Positions 45,250-56,078 of a stretch of DNA of 64,000 bases are shown in pieces. The notes beneath the pieces are model-generated. The model was not told the origin of the DNA. It made no database searches and saw nothing but the letters and a program-made list of their open reading frames with translations. Within the stretch, counting starts at the first letter, position 1; every line of letters starts with the position of its first letter. The position numbers and the translations under genes were made by a program. Origin of the DNA: Bimuria novae-zelandiae CBS 107.79 (lineage: Eukaryota; Ascomycota; Dothideomycetes; Pleosporales; Didymosphaeriaceae); NCBI GenBank assembly GCA_010015655.1, contig ML976704.1:495954-559953 (forward strand), written 5' to 3'.

Positions 45250-45903
45250 ATGAACAGCAACCACACCTACACCATGAGCACGAGCGCTGTCCACGCGGGC
45301 AACGGGACCACCCCGTGTGGGTGCCCGAGAGCTCGTTCCGCAGAACTTTCTCCATCGTCTATCCGTGCCTACAGACACTGATGCTCTGCGTCTGGACCGT
45401 CCTTCACTTGAATGTGCCACCAGATGGCTCTACTGCTGGCCATGTATGCCGTCAACTGCAGCACATGACCTTTGGACTATTGGCACCAGACGTACTGGCA
45501 ACGTACGCGTGGAGACAGCTTAGCGAAGCCCGGAAACTTTGTGGAATCATGCAAACCAAATTCGGCCGGTCGCAGATTGTCTCAAACAGACAACATCGCT
45601 GGACACTTACTCACTCTTTCTACACGCTCATGGGCGGATTTACGTTCGAAATAAGGCCATCTTCGAGTTTTCTGTTCCCTGGGAACCGCCGAAGGATAAC
45701 GCTCACGGCTGAACGCCTTATTCTTGTTGCTCGGAATTTCCCGGACATCCGTCATCCACTCCGCCTACACGCTTGGAATGTCACTGTTCTGGTACCACAA
45801 ACCTGCCAACGTCATACAACCAACTTTGATTCTGGGCGACGATGCAGATCGCCTCGCGTCGATTTTGGCTTTTCTTGACTTCAACGCATTGAAGAAGGAC
45901 CCT

Positions 45904-45993
45904 GCCGCTGAGATGGTGGAGACCAACTACCCACATTTTTGTCTTGCCGATGATGATGACGATGGTGAAGGTCTGGAGACCGCACACGAGCCC
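45904..45993. repeat. 90-bp direct repeat, copy 1
   Basis: Encodes AAEMVETNYPHFCLADDDDD then GEGLETAHEP; copy 2 at 46146-46235 encodes AIEFAETGYPHFRLAGDGDD then VEGLETAHEP. Diverged mostly by substitutions, with the last 30 bases nearly identical. Confidence 0.8.
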
Positions 45994-46145
45994 TACCTCT
46001 CGCGTAAAGGTAGAAGTAAGCCACAAAGGACTGGAGTTTGTAGTAGGAAAGGTGGTAAGTAACCCCAGGATGGACAATACAAGAGCCAAACTGTGATTAC
46101 GAACGTGTTAGTGTATAGCCAGCATACAGCTTTACGCGACAGCCT

Positions 46146-46235
46146 GCCATTGAGTTTGCGGAGACAGGCTACCCACATTTCCGTCTCGCCGGCGACGGAG
46201 ACGATGTTGAAGGTCTGGAGACCGCACACGAGCCC
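46146..46235. repeat. 90-bp direct repeat, copy 2
   Basis: Second copy of the unit at 45904, 242 bp downstream; equal length, same protein frame. Confidence 0.8.
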
Positions 46236-46683
46236 AGAACTCCTATCCGCATCAGCACGGGACAAAGACTGTACGGATTCGTGTTCTGCGGGTGGAGAGC
46301 ACCCCTACAGGGAAGCCCGTATTCGATCAACCTCAGCGGCGAAGAGGTCATCTGTATCAAAGTCGCAAGCGAGTCCCTCGCCGAGTTTCATGGAGAGGAG
46401 CTTCCGAACAGTGGTCGGGAAAATTGTACGTTGTTGAACACCGGCCCCTAACGGCTAAACACAAAGTAGGTGTAGTCGGCCACTGTATTGCTCATCCTGG
46501 GGTAACACACAGGACTAAGGCAATACTAAATAGAAATGTCTTACCCGGGCTTGTACCTTCACGACTGAGTCTTTTCATTTCATTGACGGTAGCAGCCGAA
46601 CGTAGCCCTCTACTTGGCCATCTTGTAAAGGTGAATGTGGGCAACAAGGCCCCTAATTAATCGCTTGTATGCTACTCCATGTG

Positions 46684-47868
46684 CTATACATCAACAGGCG
46701 GCTCTTCACACGCTGGTGGCGCCTCGCTGGGCTCCTTGGGCGGCTTCTTCCTCTCTCCTTCCACCCTTCTCGCTTTCACAAGCACCGGAATTACACCTCC
46801 CGTCTGTAGCGCGAAATCTCTGTGTCCAAACGCTGTCAGGATGCTCCTGATAGCACCCGAGTGGCTCGTCAGTGATAGAAAGACGTTATCGTCGTTTGCA
46901 AAGATATCGTCAAGCAACTGAGCCAGACGGTACCGGCGAGCTGCCCGCGGTTCGCGGTAGTTCGCTTGCCACAGAACGTCGGGCTCGGAGAAGTTTGGCT
47001 CGAGCGTGATATGCGGGAATTCTTTCAGGATGTGTGAGGCTGTGCTTCGGCGGTCACATGTATGCACACCCAAGGCTTCTCTCAGGAGCTGTGCAATAGT
47101 TAGTGCCGTCACATGTTCTCGGTAGGCGATCCAACCTCTTTGATGTAGGGTCGATATAGTTTATCGTCGGGTAGTGCTAGCCCTTTGAAACTCAAGTCTG
47201 CCGTTTGAATCGTTCTCGTCAAAGGACTAACGTAGTACGTCTCCGGTGCTGGAATTCCCTCAGGCAACAACTTTTGCCACAGGCCATGGACGTCTTTGGC
47301 TTGGCCCTGACCAACCTCAGTGAGGACCGCGTCGGACCACGTCATTCCGTCTGCTCCGTCTAGCATTGAGTAATAGCACTATTAGGTCAGCTTATTCACA
47401 GGTTAGACAAGAACGTGTAACGTACGTCCCAGTTCTTCGTGCCGTACTTGCTTTCCGCGACATTGTGCCACCCTTGCCCATGCCTTCCCAAAAAGAGGAC
47501 TTTGATGCTTTCTCCTTCACCGCTCCTCTCGTTCAGATTGCGAACGAACTTCTCAAACCTAGGCCATTGCCCTTGCTCTTTCTCATCGTCGTCATCAGTG
47601 TCATACACTCGATTCAAAAGCCCAAATCCCTCTTTGAGCTAGATCTAATCAGTCACGCCTCACCCCGAACGGCGTTGAATCTTACGAAATCAAACTGGGA
47701 ATCATCGGTCTCGTCCTCGCTCTGTGCGAAGTACCCCTTCAGCGTCTCGAACTTGAAGTGGAAGCTCTTCGGCGACTCGGGTAGCGGCGCGCTCATCTTA
47801 TGGGTCCAGAAGAACAAGAGAGCGAGAGCGGCGGAAACAAGCAAGCACAGTCGACCAAATGGATGCAT
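46684..47868 (-). CDS. phosphoglycerate-mutase-like histidine phosphatase, membrane anchored
   Basis: Histidine phosphatase superfamily protein. Exons 47868-47686, 47638-47426, 47378-47136 and 47088-46684; introns 47, 47 and 47 bp; 347 residues. An N-terminal hydrophobic helix (LCLLVSAALALLFFW) anchors it or acts as a signal sequence. The catalytic motif is VLFLGRHGQGWHNVAE (RHG). Splicing yields FDFLKEGFGLLNRVYD, KNWDCYYSMLDGADGMTWSD and YIKELLREALGVHTCDRRST, all typical of the fungal PGM-like family. TYYVSPLTRTIQTADLSF holds the SPLxRTxxTA motif, and FLSLTSHSGAIRSILTAFGH holds the second catalytic His. The C-terminal 30 residues are Lys/Pro/Glu-rich. The third intron uses a GTTGGA donor, which is less common but is demanded by phase. 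Substrate unknown. Confidence 0.92.
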
Positions 47869-48636
47869 AGGTTTTCAGGCTACTGAGGTGTGAATGCGCG
47901 CAACGGTAAGGCTGGCGCTTGTATAGACCTCGTTCTCGAAGGCTGCCTCATGGAGGTGGCCAGGAGAGGATTAGTCACTAACTTATAGTGGCCTAGCTCG
48001 GTGGAGATGCCGAGCTCCTTGGCGGATTTCTAGGAGCTTGATCGCCATGACGGGATCTGGATTTCCACCACCGTCGACATCAATATCCTACGACTGCACA
48101 AAATGAGTGCCAAAGAGCCGCTGGAGTTAACTTGGAAGCTTCGCAAGCTTCGTTAAGCCGCGGGAGCCGGTTGAGTAGCTGTATGGAGCGCGCTCGCAAG
48201 CGCTCTGCGCGACCTCGGGAGGAAAATGATCACGTCAACACTTCGACTCCGGCTCCAGGCCTGCGCCTGTTCAGGACCTACACCAACTGCACAAAGGCAT
48301 TTCAAATAGAGCGTTTTCACTTTGCAAAAGAACGATTTGCGTCAACAACACAAAGTTACCGGCGAGCCCAGTCATGTGGAAAAAGAACAACATATGATTA
48401 TCTACCTGCTCCCAAGCGTTCCAGTCGGACAGAATACGCTATGTGTCTCCGGCCTATCCCCGGGCCCCAAACCGTTCACATGAATTTCGACTTGCACATC
48501 ATGCGTCTAGTGCGTGATATTCTACACACCACCAACACATTCTTGTAGAGGATCCACAAAGACGAACTCATCGCGGGCTCCAGGGCTGCCTCTGTTGAGG
48601 ATGTACACCGAGGGCGAGAACACGAAGTCACTAGCA
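47869..48636. other. intergenic with a partial copy of the next gene's tail
   Basis: No intact gene. Positions about 48373-48443 resemble 48649-48733, the 3' end of the SGNH hydrolase gene. Confidence 0.5.
48373..48443. repeat. diverged partial duplicate of the SGNH gene 3' end
   Basis: Starts CATGTGGAAAAAGAACAACA and ends in GCGTTCCAGTCGGACAGAAT; matches 48649-48733 with substitutions and a gap of about 14 bases. Confidence 0.7.
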
Positions 48637-49769
48637 CTAGGGCTCACTCATGTGGAAGAAGTACAACATATGACTGTCTACGGGCCTTAATCTACCTGCG
48701 ACCAGGCGTTCCAGTCGGACAAAATGCGCTTTGCCAGCTGCTGATGTACAATACTCTTGGGATGCATGGCCTGGTAGGGCTGCGTAGATGGCGCGTTCCC
48801 ACACCGCGGCCATCTTACGGCAGCCCTCCTCGGTGGGGTGCGTCTTGTCTTGCAGATCTGCTTCGGTAAGCCATCCCGTATTCATGTCGGCCAGCACCAC
48901 GTGATCGTTGTTCATGGATTTGACAATATCGCGGTAACGTTGGTTCAAAATATTCACGCGTTCGTTGGCATCTGGCTATCGGTGAGGAACAAGGGTACTC
49001 AGTACCACAGTGGTGCCGGGGATCTTGCTTAGTAGCTTCTCGACGAGGGCCCGCGTGCGCAGGTGGGCGATGTCGAAATCAATATTGCGCTCGCAATAGT
49101 TGGTGCCGGCATTGCGCAGCACGATGCTGGAAAGATATGGAATTGAGAGGTCAGCCGCAGCGTTGACCTCGGAGATGAAGAAGCCGGACGTGTCCTCGTG
49201 GTTGTTATCATGCATGTTTCCATCATGCTTGGTTCCGACCTTGGAGTAGAAAAGTCAGCAAGCCATGGCCATCACAGAGGGTTCGTGTGAAGGATGAGTT
49301 CTTGGGTCCTTCATAACTTTTTCAAGCCACGGCATAACGCAGTACAAGAATGCCGTATGGGAAAACGCAATGTTCTTGTGAAGGATGTCACCATGTTCAC
49401 TGGCCACCCAGTGAAGCGAAGAGCATCGCGTAGCGGCTTGTGGTAGCCATTTCCTCTGAAGGACTCAGACAAGAGGCCCTTCATAATGGACGCACCGAAC
49501 GGCAAGATACGCAGGTAGAAAGGGTCGTTTGGTGGTTTGACAGGATCGGACCCATCCCCACCGCCACCTCCTCCTCCACCCCCTCCCCAACCAGGCGGCA
49601 TCTCGTCGTCGCCCTGGTCATCGATGTCGTCGAAAAAGCCGCTCATCGGGCACGAGTCTTGGCGTCCGCTGAGCACCTCGCGGATGGCAAGACTAGCCGG
49701 CGTTGGGGCTGCTCTTGCACCCCCCTCAAGGAGTGTCAGAGCAGCGCCAACGTGAAAGCTTAGCCTCAT
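48637..49769 (-). pseudogene. secreted SGNH/GDSL-type hydrolase with in-frame stop
   Basis: Esterase of the SGNH fold (carbohydrate-esterase/lipase-like). Exon 1 runs 49769-49392 (an upstream ATG at 49835 is possible) and exon 2 runs 49239-48637; intron 152 bp. Signal peptide MRLSFHVGAALTLLEGGARA. A Gly-rich run near residue 50 is followed by FYLRILPFGASIMKGLLSES (block I, nucleophile Ser in GASI). Splicing gives FTGWPVNMVGTKHDGNMHDN. Block III-like VLRNAGTNYC and the catalytic Asp/His block in LQDKTHPTEEGCRKMA are present. A TAG at 48976-48978 interrupts between STLVPHR and PDANERVNILNQRYRDIV in the same frame, upstream of the catalytic His. Either a recent nonsense mutation or a sequencing error; no intron of workable size removes it. 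Confidence 0.85.
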
Positions 49770-49835
49770 AGGAAAGAAACAGAAGAGGAAAAAGGAAACT
49801 AAATAAAGGGACGAGTTCAACTCTACGGACTGCAA

Positions 49836-51729
49836 AAGAGTGCGATAGCTCAGAGATCATAGGTAGGGATTCAAACTAAAGGAGAACGTTGACTGTCTGA
49901 TCGGTATCGATGAAGACATAGATGGGCACAGGTAACTTTTAAATCTCATACTACTTCACGATAGCACAGTCCCTAATCTGAGACCTGGGAGAACCAGAGG
50001 TAGTCCTGCTGTCCGTCTCCACTCAGAGTACAAGGTTCTCCTTTGCAAATCACAGCGCGATGGTACCATGGTGTTGATCCGCTTTGTGTAGGAGTGCTCG
50101 CGCCAATATAGCTCGCTTCCTCCTTGGCTGCAGCCGGGTATATTCCTCTGCGCGGTTTCGCTGACGCGGTGACTCGCTTATTTGAGCCGCATCTCTAGTA
50201 CTGTAGTGTCATGACAAGTTTCCCGCAGGGTCCTTCTAGGATACTATACTCCGTTGCAATTCGAGTTCGCTTCCGTAATTCGCTTTCTACCCGTCGTCCC
50301 GTTGCCCATTCCGTCGGAAATCTGAAAGAAGGACCAGCCTTGATGCCCATCCTGGCGAAGTCATTTGCAGGACCCTCGCCAGTTTCCTTTTTCTCCTCCT
50401 CTGGGACAGTGCTGTTCGCTTAGGCCCTTGAAGAATCGCTCCATGCACAGCTGGTGCCGCCCATCTCCGCGACTGCTCGCCCTCTCCAGTTGCTGTTACA
50501 TCAGCTTAGTCTGGGCCTAGGCCGTTCGACACGGTTACTTCAATCCCAGTCATCGGGCGCTACCCGTACCTACTATAGATATGGTACGGTACACATGCAG
50601 CCATCCCCACCGTCGGGTACATTCCAGGGGCAGAAGCTCACTCCTTTGGCTCCTAGAAAACGCTAGACGGACTAATTGTTCCCTCCTCGGCCATTAAGAT
50701 TTCATTTGCCGCGACCACGTGGGTGCATAGGTACCTGGGCACTAATTCCGCGGGCATCCTATCGCAACATTAGTTACTACGTCCCACACCTAGTGCCTAG
50801 TCGAATATCTCGCTCAGAGCACTCCTGGGTGCGAAGTTGGCCTAGACCTGTTCTTCTTCACTGGCTTGAACTGATGGGCTGCTTAGGATGAGCTACTAAC
50901 GGCCGCCGGAACTGCATTGCGGCGGCCGAAGTCGAGTTGATTTGAGGTTTGAGCTGAATTGCGGTTTGTTCCTGGGCTAATAAGACTGACTTTTTTACAT
51001 TGACTACATGACTGGTGCCTAGGTGTCATTGAATCCATGCATCTGGATTTGGATGCTGCAGGCGAATCTAGCTAATTACCATCACGGATCGCTGATTCAA
51101 TCGCAAGGTACTCTCGCAATGAGGTACGGGAACCTCACCGGCTAGATCCGTTGAGTGCATACATGTGCGGTAAACTACCGAAATTCCCTGACTCGCGAAT
51201 GAGGAGCGCAGTGTGGCTCGTTCTTTCGAGGAATGAACCTGGCGATTATCGACCATCGCGAGCAATCTTACCGACAGCGCACGAACTATACAATGCGCTA
51301 TCGTTCACACTAAAAAATTCTTTTCCATTTGCTTGGCCCATTGATGCTGTTTAAGAATCAGAGTTTAGTCGGTAACGTTTGAACGTGCATTACAAGCGAG
51401 CTGCAGTACCAAATTTTAGTCTTCCTGAGGTCCACAGCAAGGGAAAGTCTGATCACCGATCAGGCAACATTAGGGAGAGCCAAAAACTATGCATTCTAGC
51501 CTAGTCGAAAATGAGCACAACGTTCGCCGTCTCCTGGTGTTAATATTCTCATGCGTTGCCGCCATTTTGTCGATTTTCTCACGGCGGTCGAGCTTGAATC
51601 CAGTTACTCCTTTTGATTCCCCAGCTCACTCTTGCTGGTCGACGCTCTTTCTTCCAATCACTCATTTCTTTACCCACCCTCCGCTATTCGTTCACTTGTT
51701 TTACAATTCCGCCTTTGTTAATCGCCGCC
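49836..51729. other. intergenic, nothing recognised
   Basis: Only short frames; no domain, repeat end or RNA gene visible. Confidence 0.4.
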
Positions 51730-52532
51730 ATGAAACAACGTCCTATCAACTTCCACCGCTGAGTTACGGCCCCGGAAGATGACTATGAGAATGCGCCACT
51801 GTACACCGACGATATCGATGATGCTTCGAAGGGCCTTGGGGCCAAACCTACCCTCTGGGCGAAGATAACTAATTCCCACGACAGCACCTGGGTGTATAAT
51901 GGCGTGGAGTACGAACCCACTGGGGCCACTTACACACAAGTCGTTTACCCGAGCGGGGGCGGTACGTCAATCATGCAATCCACATCAACCACCCTCTTTC
52001 CTTACTGACCTACCAAATTTTCTGAGATCTTTTTCCAAGCTAACTCTGTACAGTCCTCGCCGCCGACGAGAATTGGTCCCCTCAGGCCGCTGCTGACCGC
52101 ACCGGCGATAGACTGCCGCTAGAGCGCTGGTCCGACGTAGCCTTCTTGCAGTGGCATCAGATGTGTCGAGAGTACAGGCACGACGTCCGCGACCTAAACG
52201 CAATCCTTCGCGTGCACATTGTAAACGAGGTGACGGCCGCGTGGATCATTGCCGCGGTGAAGCATCCTGACGAGCCGTGGGAGCTGCACCGCGCACTAAC
52301 ATGCCAAATTGGGACGAACGCATCACCTTACCCATCTAGAGTGAGGAGACGCGAGTGATCCTAGGCACCCCCAACGGAGCCGGCATTTGGCTTCCTTCTG
52401 AGTAATCACAAGGACCAATTGGGGCTAAAGCGGGTGAGCCACGTAGTTGTGTGGGATTATGAAGGCAAGCCCATTGACGCACACCGCGGCGACATAGGGC
52501 TGTGCCTGGCGTTTATAGTTGCAGACGTTTAG
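51730..52532 (+). pseudogene. decayed hypothetical gene
   Basis: From the ATG at 51730 the frame reads MKQRPINFHR, then TGA at 51760-51762, then continues in the same frame with VTAPEDDYENAPLYTDDIDD and NSHDSTWVYNGVEYEPTGAT. A GTACGT donor at 51962 and a CAG acceptor ending at 52053 join it to VLAADENWSPQAAADRTGDR, WSDVAFLQWHQMCREYRHDV and WIIAAVKHPDEPWELHRALT. Two frameshifts (near 52335 and 52390) are then needed to reach ILGTPNGAG and GFLLSNHKDQLGLKRVSHVV, ending at TAG 52530-52532. The TGA could derive from CGA by a C-to-T change. The modular pattern recalls an uncharacterised Dothideomycete family with a GTPNGxG...NHKDxLGxK block; no function known. Confidence 0.7.
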
Positions 52533-54535
52533 TTCCGTGGCCATTGTACAGCTTCGAAATTTTCTTGAAGCCGCGGCATGTTGTGTAGCAGGAATTCAAT
52601 CCGTCCCCGTGCTCACTGGATCTTCTTCCTGCATTTTAACCGTAGCTTCTAGCAGCTTAAGTGAGTCTTAATCGTGATTGTGTAAATCCGACGTACCCTG
52701 ACGGGCAAGCGATTTTGCCTGGATTGCGTTTGCTAGGACTGTGGATCGGTGTTGGTAGTAGAGCGAGCATATGGGCCAAAGATAATAGCTCATAGTCACG
52801 GGAGTCGATGAAGAGAGGTGTGTGCGGCGTGTAGACGATGCAGAGACGTGGATCGACCGAATATTGTCAAAGATAACCGCTGTTCACCGATACCCATCAA
52901 ACGTAGAGGCATCCTGTCCAATCCGGAACGGCATTTCTTCTTGAATTACCTTCTAAGTTTCTCTGCACACACCCTAGCTCTTTGATAAGACGTAAAGGTA
53001 AGTTCGGGGTCGCCCCCATGCACAATGGTGGTATCACTAGGTATATTAAATAAATCACATGCAGCCAGTACCAAAGCTCTCATAAGTCTCGGAGCCACAG
53101 TGGCCCTTATCGATGGTGGATCCCTTGTAATGCCTGCTGGTCTGTAACAGTTGGTGTGTTTTCTTATGCTGAACTAAAGTTGTGGTGCGAGTCGTCGTGT
53201 TGGTTTCTATTGTGGGCGCGTTTATTGAGTTCCCTGGGTGGGGGCGTACCGAAGAAGCAGGTGTGCTTTCTTGTGGTCGCCACATCAGCTCTATCACTGT
53301 TAAGGCCCCACACTCTTGGGGGAACACCTTCTTCTGGCTTGGGCGTCAGATACTTAAGATATGCTCATCATGACCAACGTGACCTTGGGAGCAATGACCT
53401 TGGTCAGAGCCCCATAAAATATGCAGTCTAACGTTATTGACGAGCACTGCGGCCGCGACGCCCACGGCAATTAATCGCGTCTGGGTATCAGTTCAACTTC
53501 AAAGAAGATCCGTGAGCATGTTTGCAACCATGAGAGGCTTGAAATCCTTGTAACCACTAAAGTGGCGTCCAAATCATCAGGGGTGTTGCATCATTTGTTG
53601 TCAGATTTTAGTTGTGCCCTTCAACAGGGTAGCGCTTGACACCATAGGTATAGGATCCCTCGTATCGTTAATTGAAGTCGAAAAAAGTGATACATTGGTT
53701 GCAGAACAGCGCTCTTGAACATCTGCAGTCATCTGGAATGGTCTGAAGGTGTGGGAATAGTATTGAACGGTTTTTCTCTCTAAGTGTTGAACCAAATTCT
53801 GTAAACGTCCTTTATATATGATCAAATTTCGCTCCCTATGCGCAGTGAGAACAGCTGCGCCGCCCTCTGCTCAGAGCTACGCCGCCCGCTCAATATCTAC
53901 GGATATTTAATTCCTCCAACGGTTGGTTGGCAACGCTGCGATTGTCTGGTGGCCATACCACGTTGGCGTTGGTGGGAGAGGGCATTAGTATCTTGGAAGC
54001 GGTCCTATTTGCGGGAGATTAACTGGTGTTGCGGCCGTCGTAGGGGGATTTTAGTGGCTGACTTTCGGCCCTCTTCGCCTTGTCAGCATTTATCGCCGCC
54101 ACCAAAGCGGGCTTACGCTGTTAGCAGGCCGCTTCAATTAAAAACAAACACATAGAAGGTCGGAATAGCGCTTACATTTTCAGCCTTCAGCTAACTATAA
54201 ACTCATAGCCAGACCTGGACAGTACGTAGTACATCCCTACCAATCTCTGCTTATTGCACAAGGATAATGGGTCGTAGCTAGCCTTCCTTTCCAAAGGTAA
54301 GTGGCGGAAACCAGTAAGGAACTCATCTCTCATCTTCAGATTATTGGTCGAGGTCGTTGACATGCTATTCCTTATCGTAGAGAGTGGATCTGTGCGAGGG
54401 CCATGCCATGTTTAACCGGTAGGCTGAGCGCGGGACATGCAATTAAATAATCAATGGAACCTCTTGTTTCCTGTGCAGTTTCAGCTTCCAACTCAGCTTT
54501 GCTCTTCAAAATTCAAACATCCCAACCATTCAGAC
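52533..54535. other. intergenic, nothing recognised
   Basis: Two kilobases without a convincing gene on either strand. Confidence 0.4.
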
Positions 54536-55410
54536 ATGAGCAAATCGTGGGCAGAACAACCCTACACTCTCCTACCATTGCCAGGGCAGCCAGGCCAACC
54601 GACGGTAAGACAGGTGCCGGTATCATGTTTATCGAAATTGCTAACGAATCCAAGAGCAAAGATGCGAACATCCTCGCCATAGCCGTGGAAATGGCCCAGG
54701 CCCACAACATAATCCTCCGGGGAATGAGCTCAATCTACCACCAATGTGAGCACGTTAAAGCCCCCGCCGATATCACAGACTTTACCACGTATATCCGATC
54801 GTGGGGCGACATGGTGTATCACCACCACTCCACCGAAGAACTAGAGGCATTTCCGAAGTGGGATGAGATTACCAGGGCGGCAGGTGCCCAGGGGAGCGTC
54901 ACGAGCAGGAACGTGGAGCAGCACCATGCCTTTGAGCTAGGCTTCGAGGAGCTTAGAACGTATGCGGCAGAAGTACAAGAAGAGAGGGCTGTGTATGACG
55001 GAAAGAAATTGAAGGCGCTTTTGGAGGATTTTGCGCCTATTTTCAACGAGCATTTGCACGACGAAGTTAAGATGATTCTAGACCTGGACGGCTATGATGG
55101 TGCGGCGCTCAAGAAGGTGATGGATGATACCGCGCAGAAGAGTATAAGCACTGCAGATCCGGTACGTACGCGTTAGGAACTGTGACTGAATGACTGCTGA
55201 CGTTGCGTAGAATGTGGTCATTCCGTTGATCTTTGGGTGTTGCGATAAGACTGCGCCAGGAGCGGCTAATTTCCACCTGTCCCGTTTTTTTTACCGTATC
55301 TAAACCACCTGTGGTTCACCAGGAAACATAAGTCGGTTTGGAGGTTCAATACTAGCGATAACTGGGGAAGGCCACGACCATTGCCTTTCTTAGGTTCTGC
55401 ACAAGTGTGA
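54536..55410 (+). pseudogene. hemerythrin-like (HHE) protein with C-terminal frameshift
   Basis: Exons 54536-54604, 54655-55161 and 55211 onward; introns 50 and 49 bp. Start MSKSWAEQPYTLLPLPGQPG. Histidine/glutamate positions of a hemerythrin-like four-helix bundle are visible: VYHHHSTEELEAFPKWDE, NVEQHHAFELGFEELR and FNEHLHDEVKMILDL. These would bind a di-iron centre; fungal members are uncharacterised or linked to oxygen/redox sensing. In exon 3 NVVIPLIFGCCDKTAPGAAN is followed by a run of eight T at 55285-55292. As sequenced the protein ends quickly at 55303. With nine T it would continue FFLPYLNHLWFTRKHKSVWR then FNTSDNWGRPRPLPF and end at 55410, which matches the usual tail with a WRFN motif. 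A single missing T is the simplest explanation. Confidence 0.85.
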
Positions 55411-56078
55411 AATAAGTCCTTCCCCTTAGTTACATGGGCATTTTCTTGTTCAGAAGCGTCGCTTTTATCTCATAAAAAACCCAAAAGGTCAATTCAACCT
55501 AATTGACGAGAAGTCACTATCTCGCTTTCATATCTGAAGGGTAATCTGCTTTTTCGTCTCAAATCTAAAAGATACCGCCAATTTAACCAATAGCGGATGA
55601 TATAATTTCAGTTTGCGCCTCGCAGCTCATGGACCGCGCAAGTTACGCTTCAAAGAACACCCTGTAACTCTCCGGTAGCCGTACTTCATCAGAAAGGAGA
55701 GGGGCGCTCGTACTATAAGCTACATAATCCAACTCTTCTTTGTGTTCTCAGGTAATGATGACTTTTCGCCGCTGCCCTTATCTCTGCAAATGTACATTGC
55801 GATAAAATGTTACCGAATGGCGGCCAAGGAACCAATATGGAGACCCTCGGCATTTTCAGCCTGAGCGCAGCGTTTTCAAGAGCGCCTACTTCGAGGGGCG
55901 AGGGTATGAGCTTGTTGGGGGATCAGTGGTGATGGGCGGAGCCGGCCGTCACTGCCCATTGGACCCCCAACGATCTGCACGCTTACTCAGCGGCTATGAA
56001 CACGTAAGGCATGTTTATCTTGGTGAAAGCGAGCTTCGCTGAACATCCACTATTGCGCTGCGACTCCTGATCGTCACA
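55411..56078. other. intergenic
   Basis: Promoter region of the MFS transporter; no other feature. Confidence 0.4.

Larger units (their letters stand above)
45250..46451 (+). pseudogene. decayed multi-pass membrane protein gene
   Basis: Pieces of a membrane-protein family that is widespread in Pezizomycotina (I know the pattern but no established name) lie in changing frames. From the ATG at 45250, MNSNHTYTMSTSAVHAGNGT shifts frame near 45310 into WVPESSFRRTFSIVYPCLQT, LMLCVWTVLHLNVPPDG, MTFGLLAPDVLATYAWRQLS and RWTLTHSFYTLMGGFTFEIR. Another shift leads to LGMSLFWYHKPANVIQPTLI; the expected region between ends is too short, so an internal deletion is likely. Downstream a 90-bp unit is present twice (45904-45993 and 46146-46235). 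After the second copy comes TPIRISTGQRLYGFVFCGWR. No single frame covers the gene, hence pseudogene. Confidence 0.7.
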
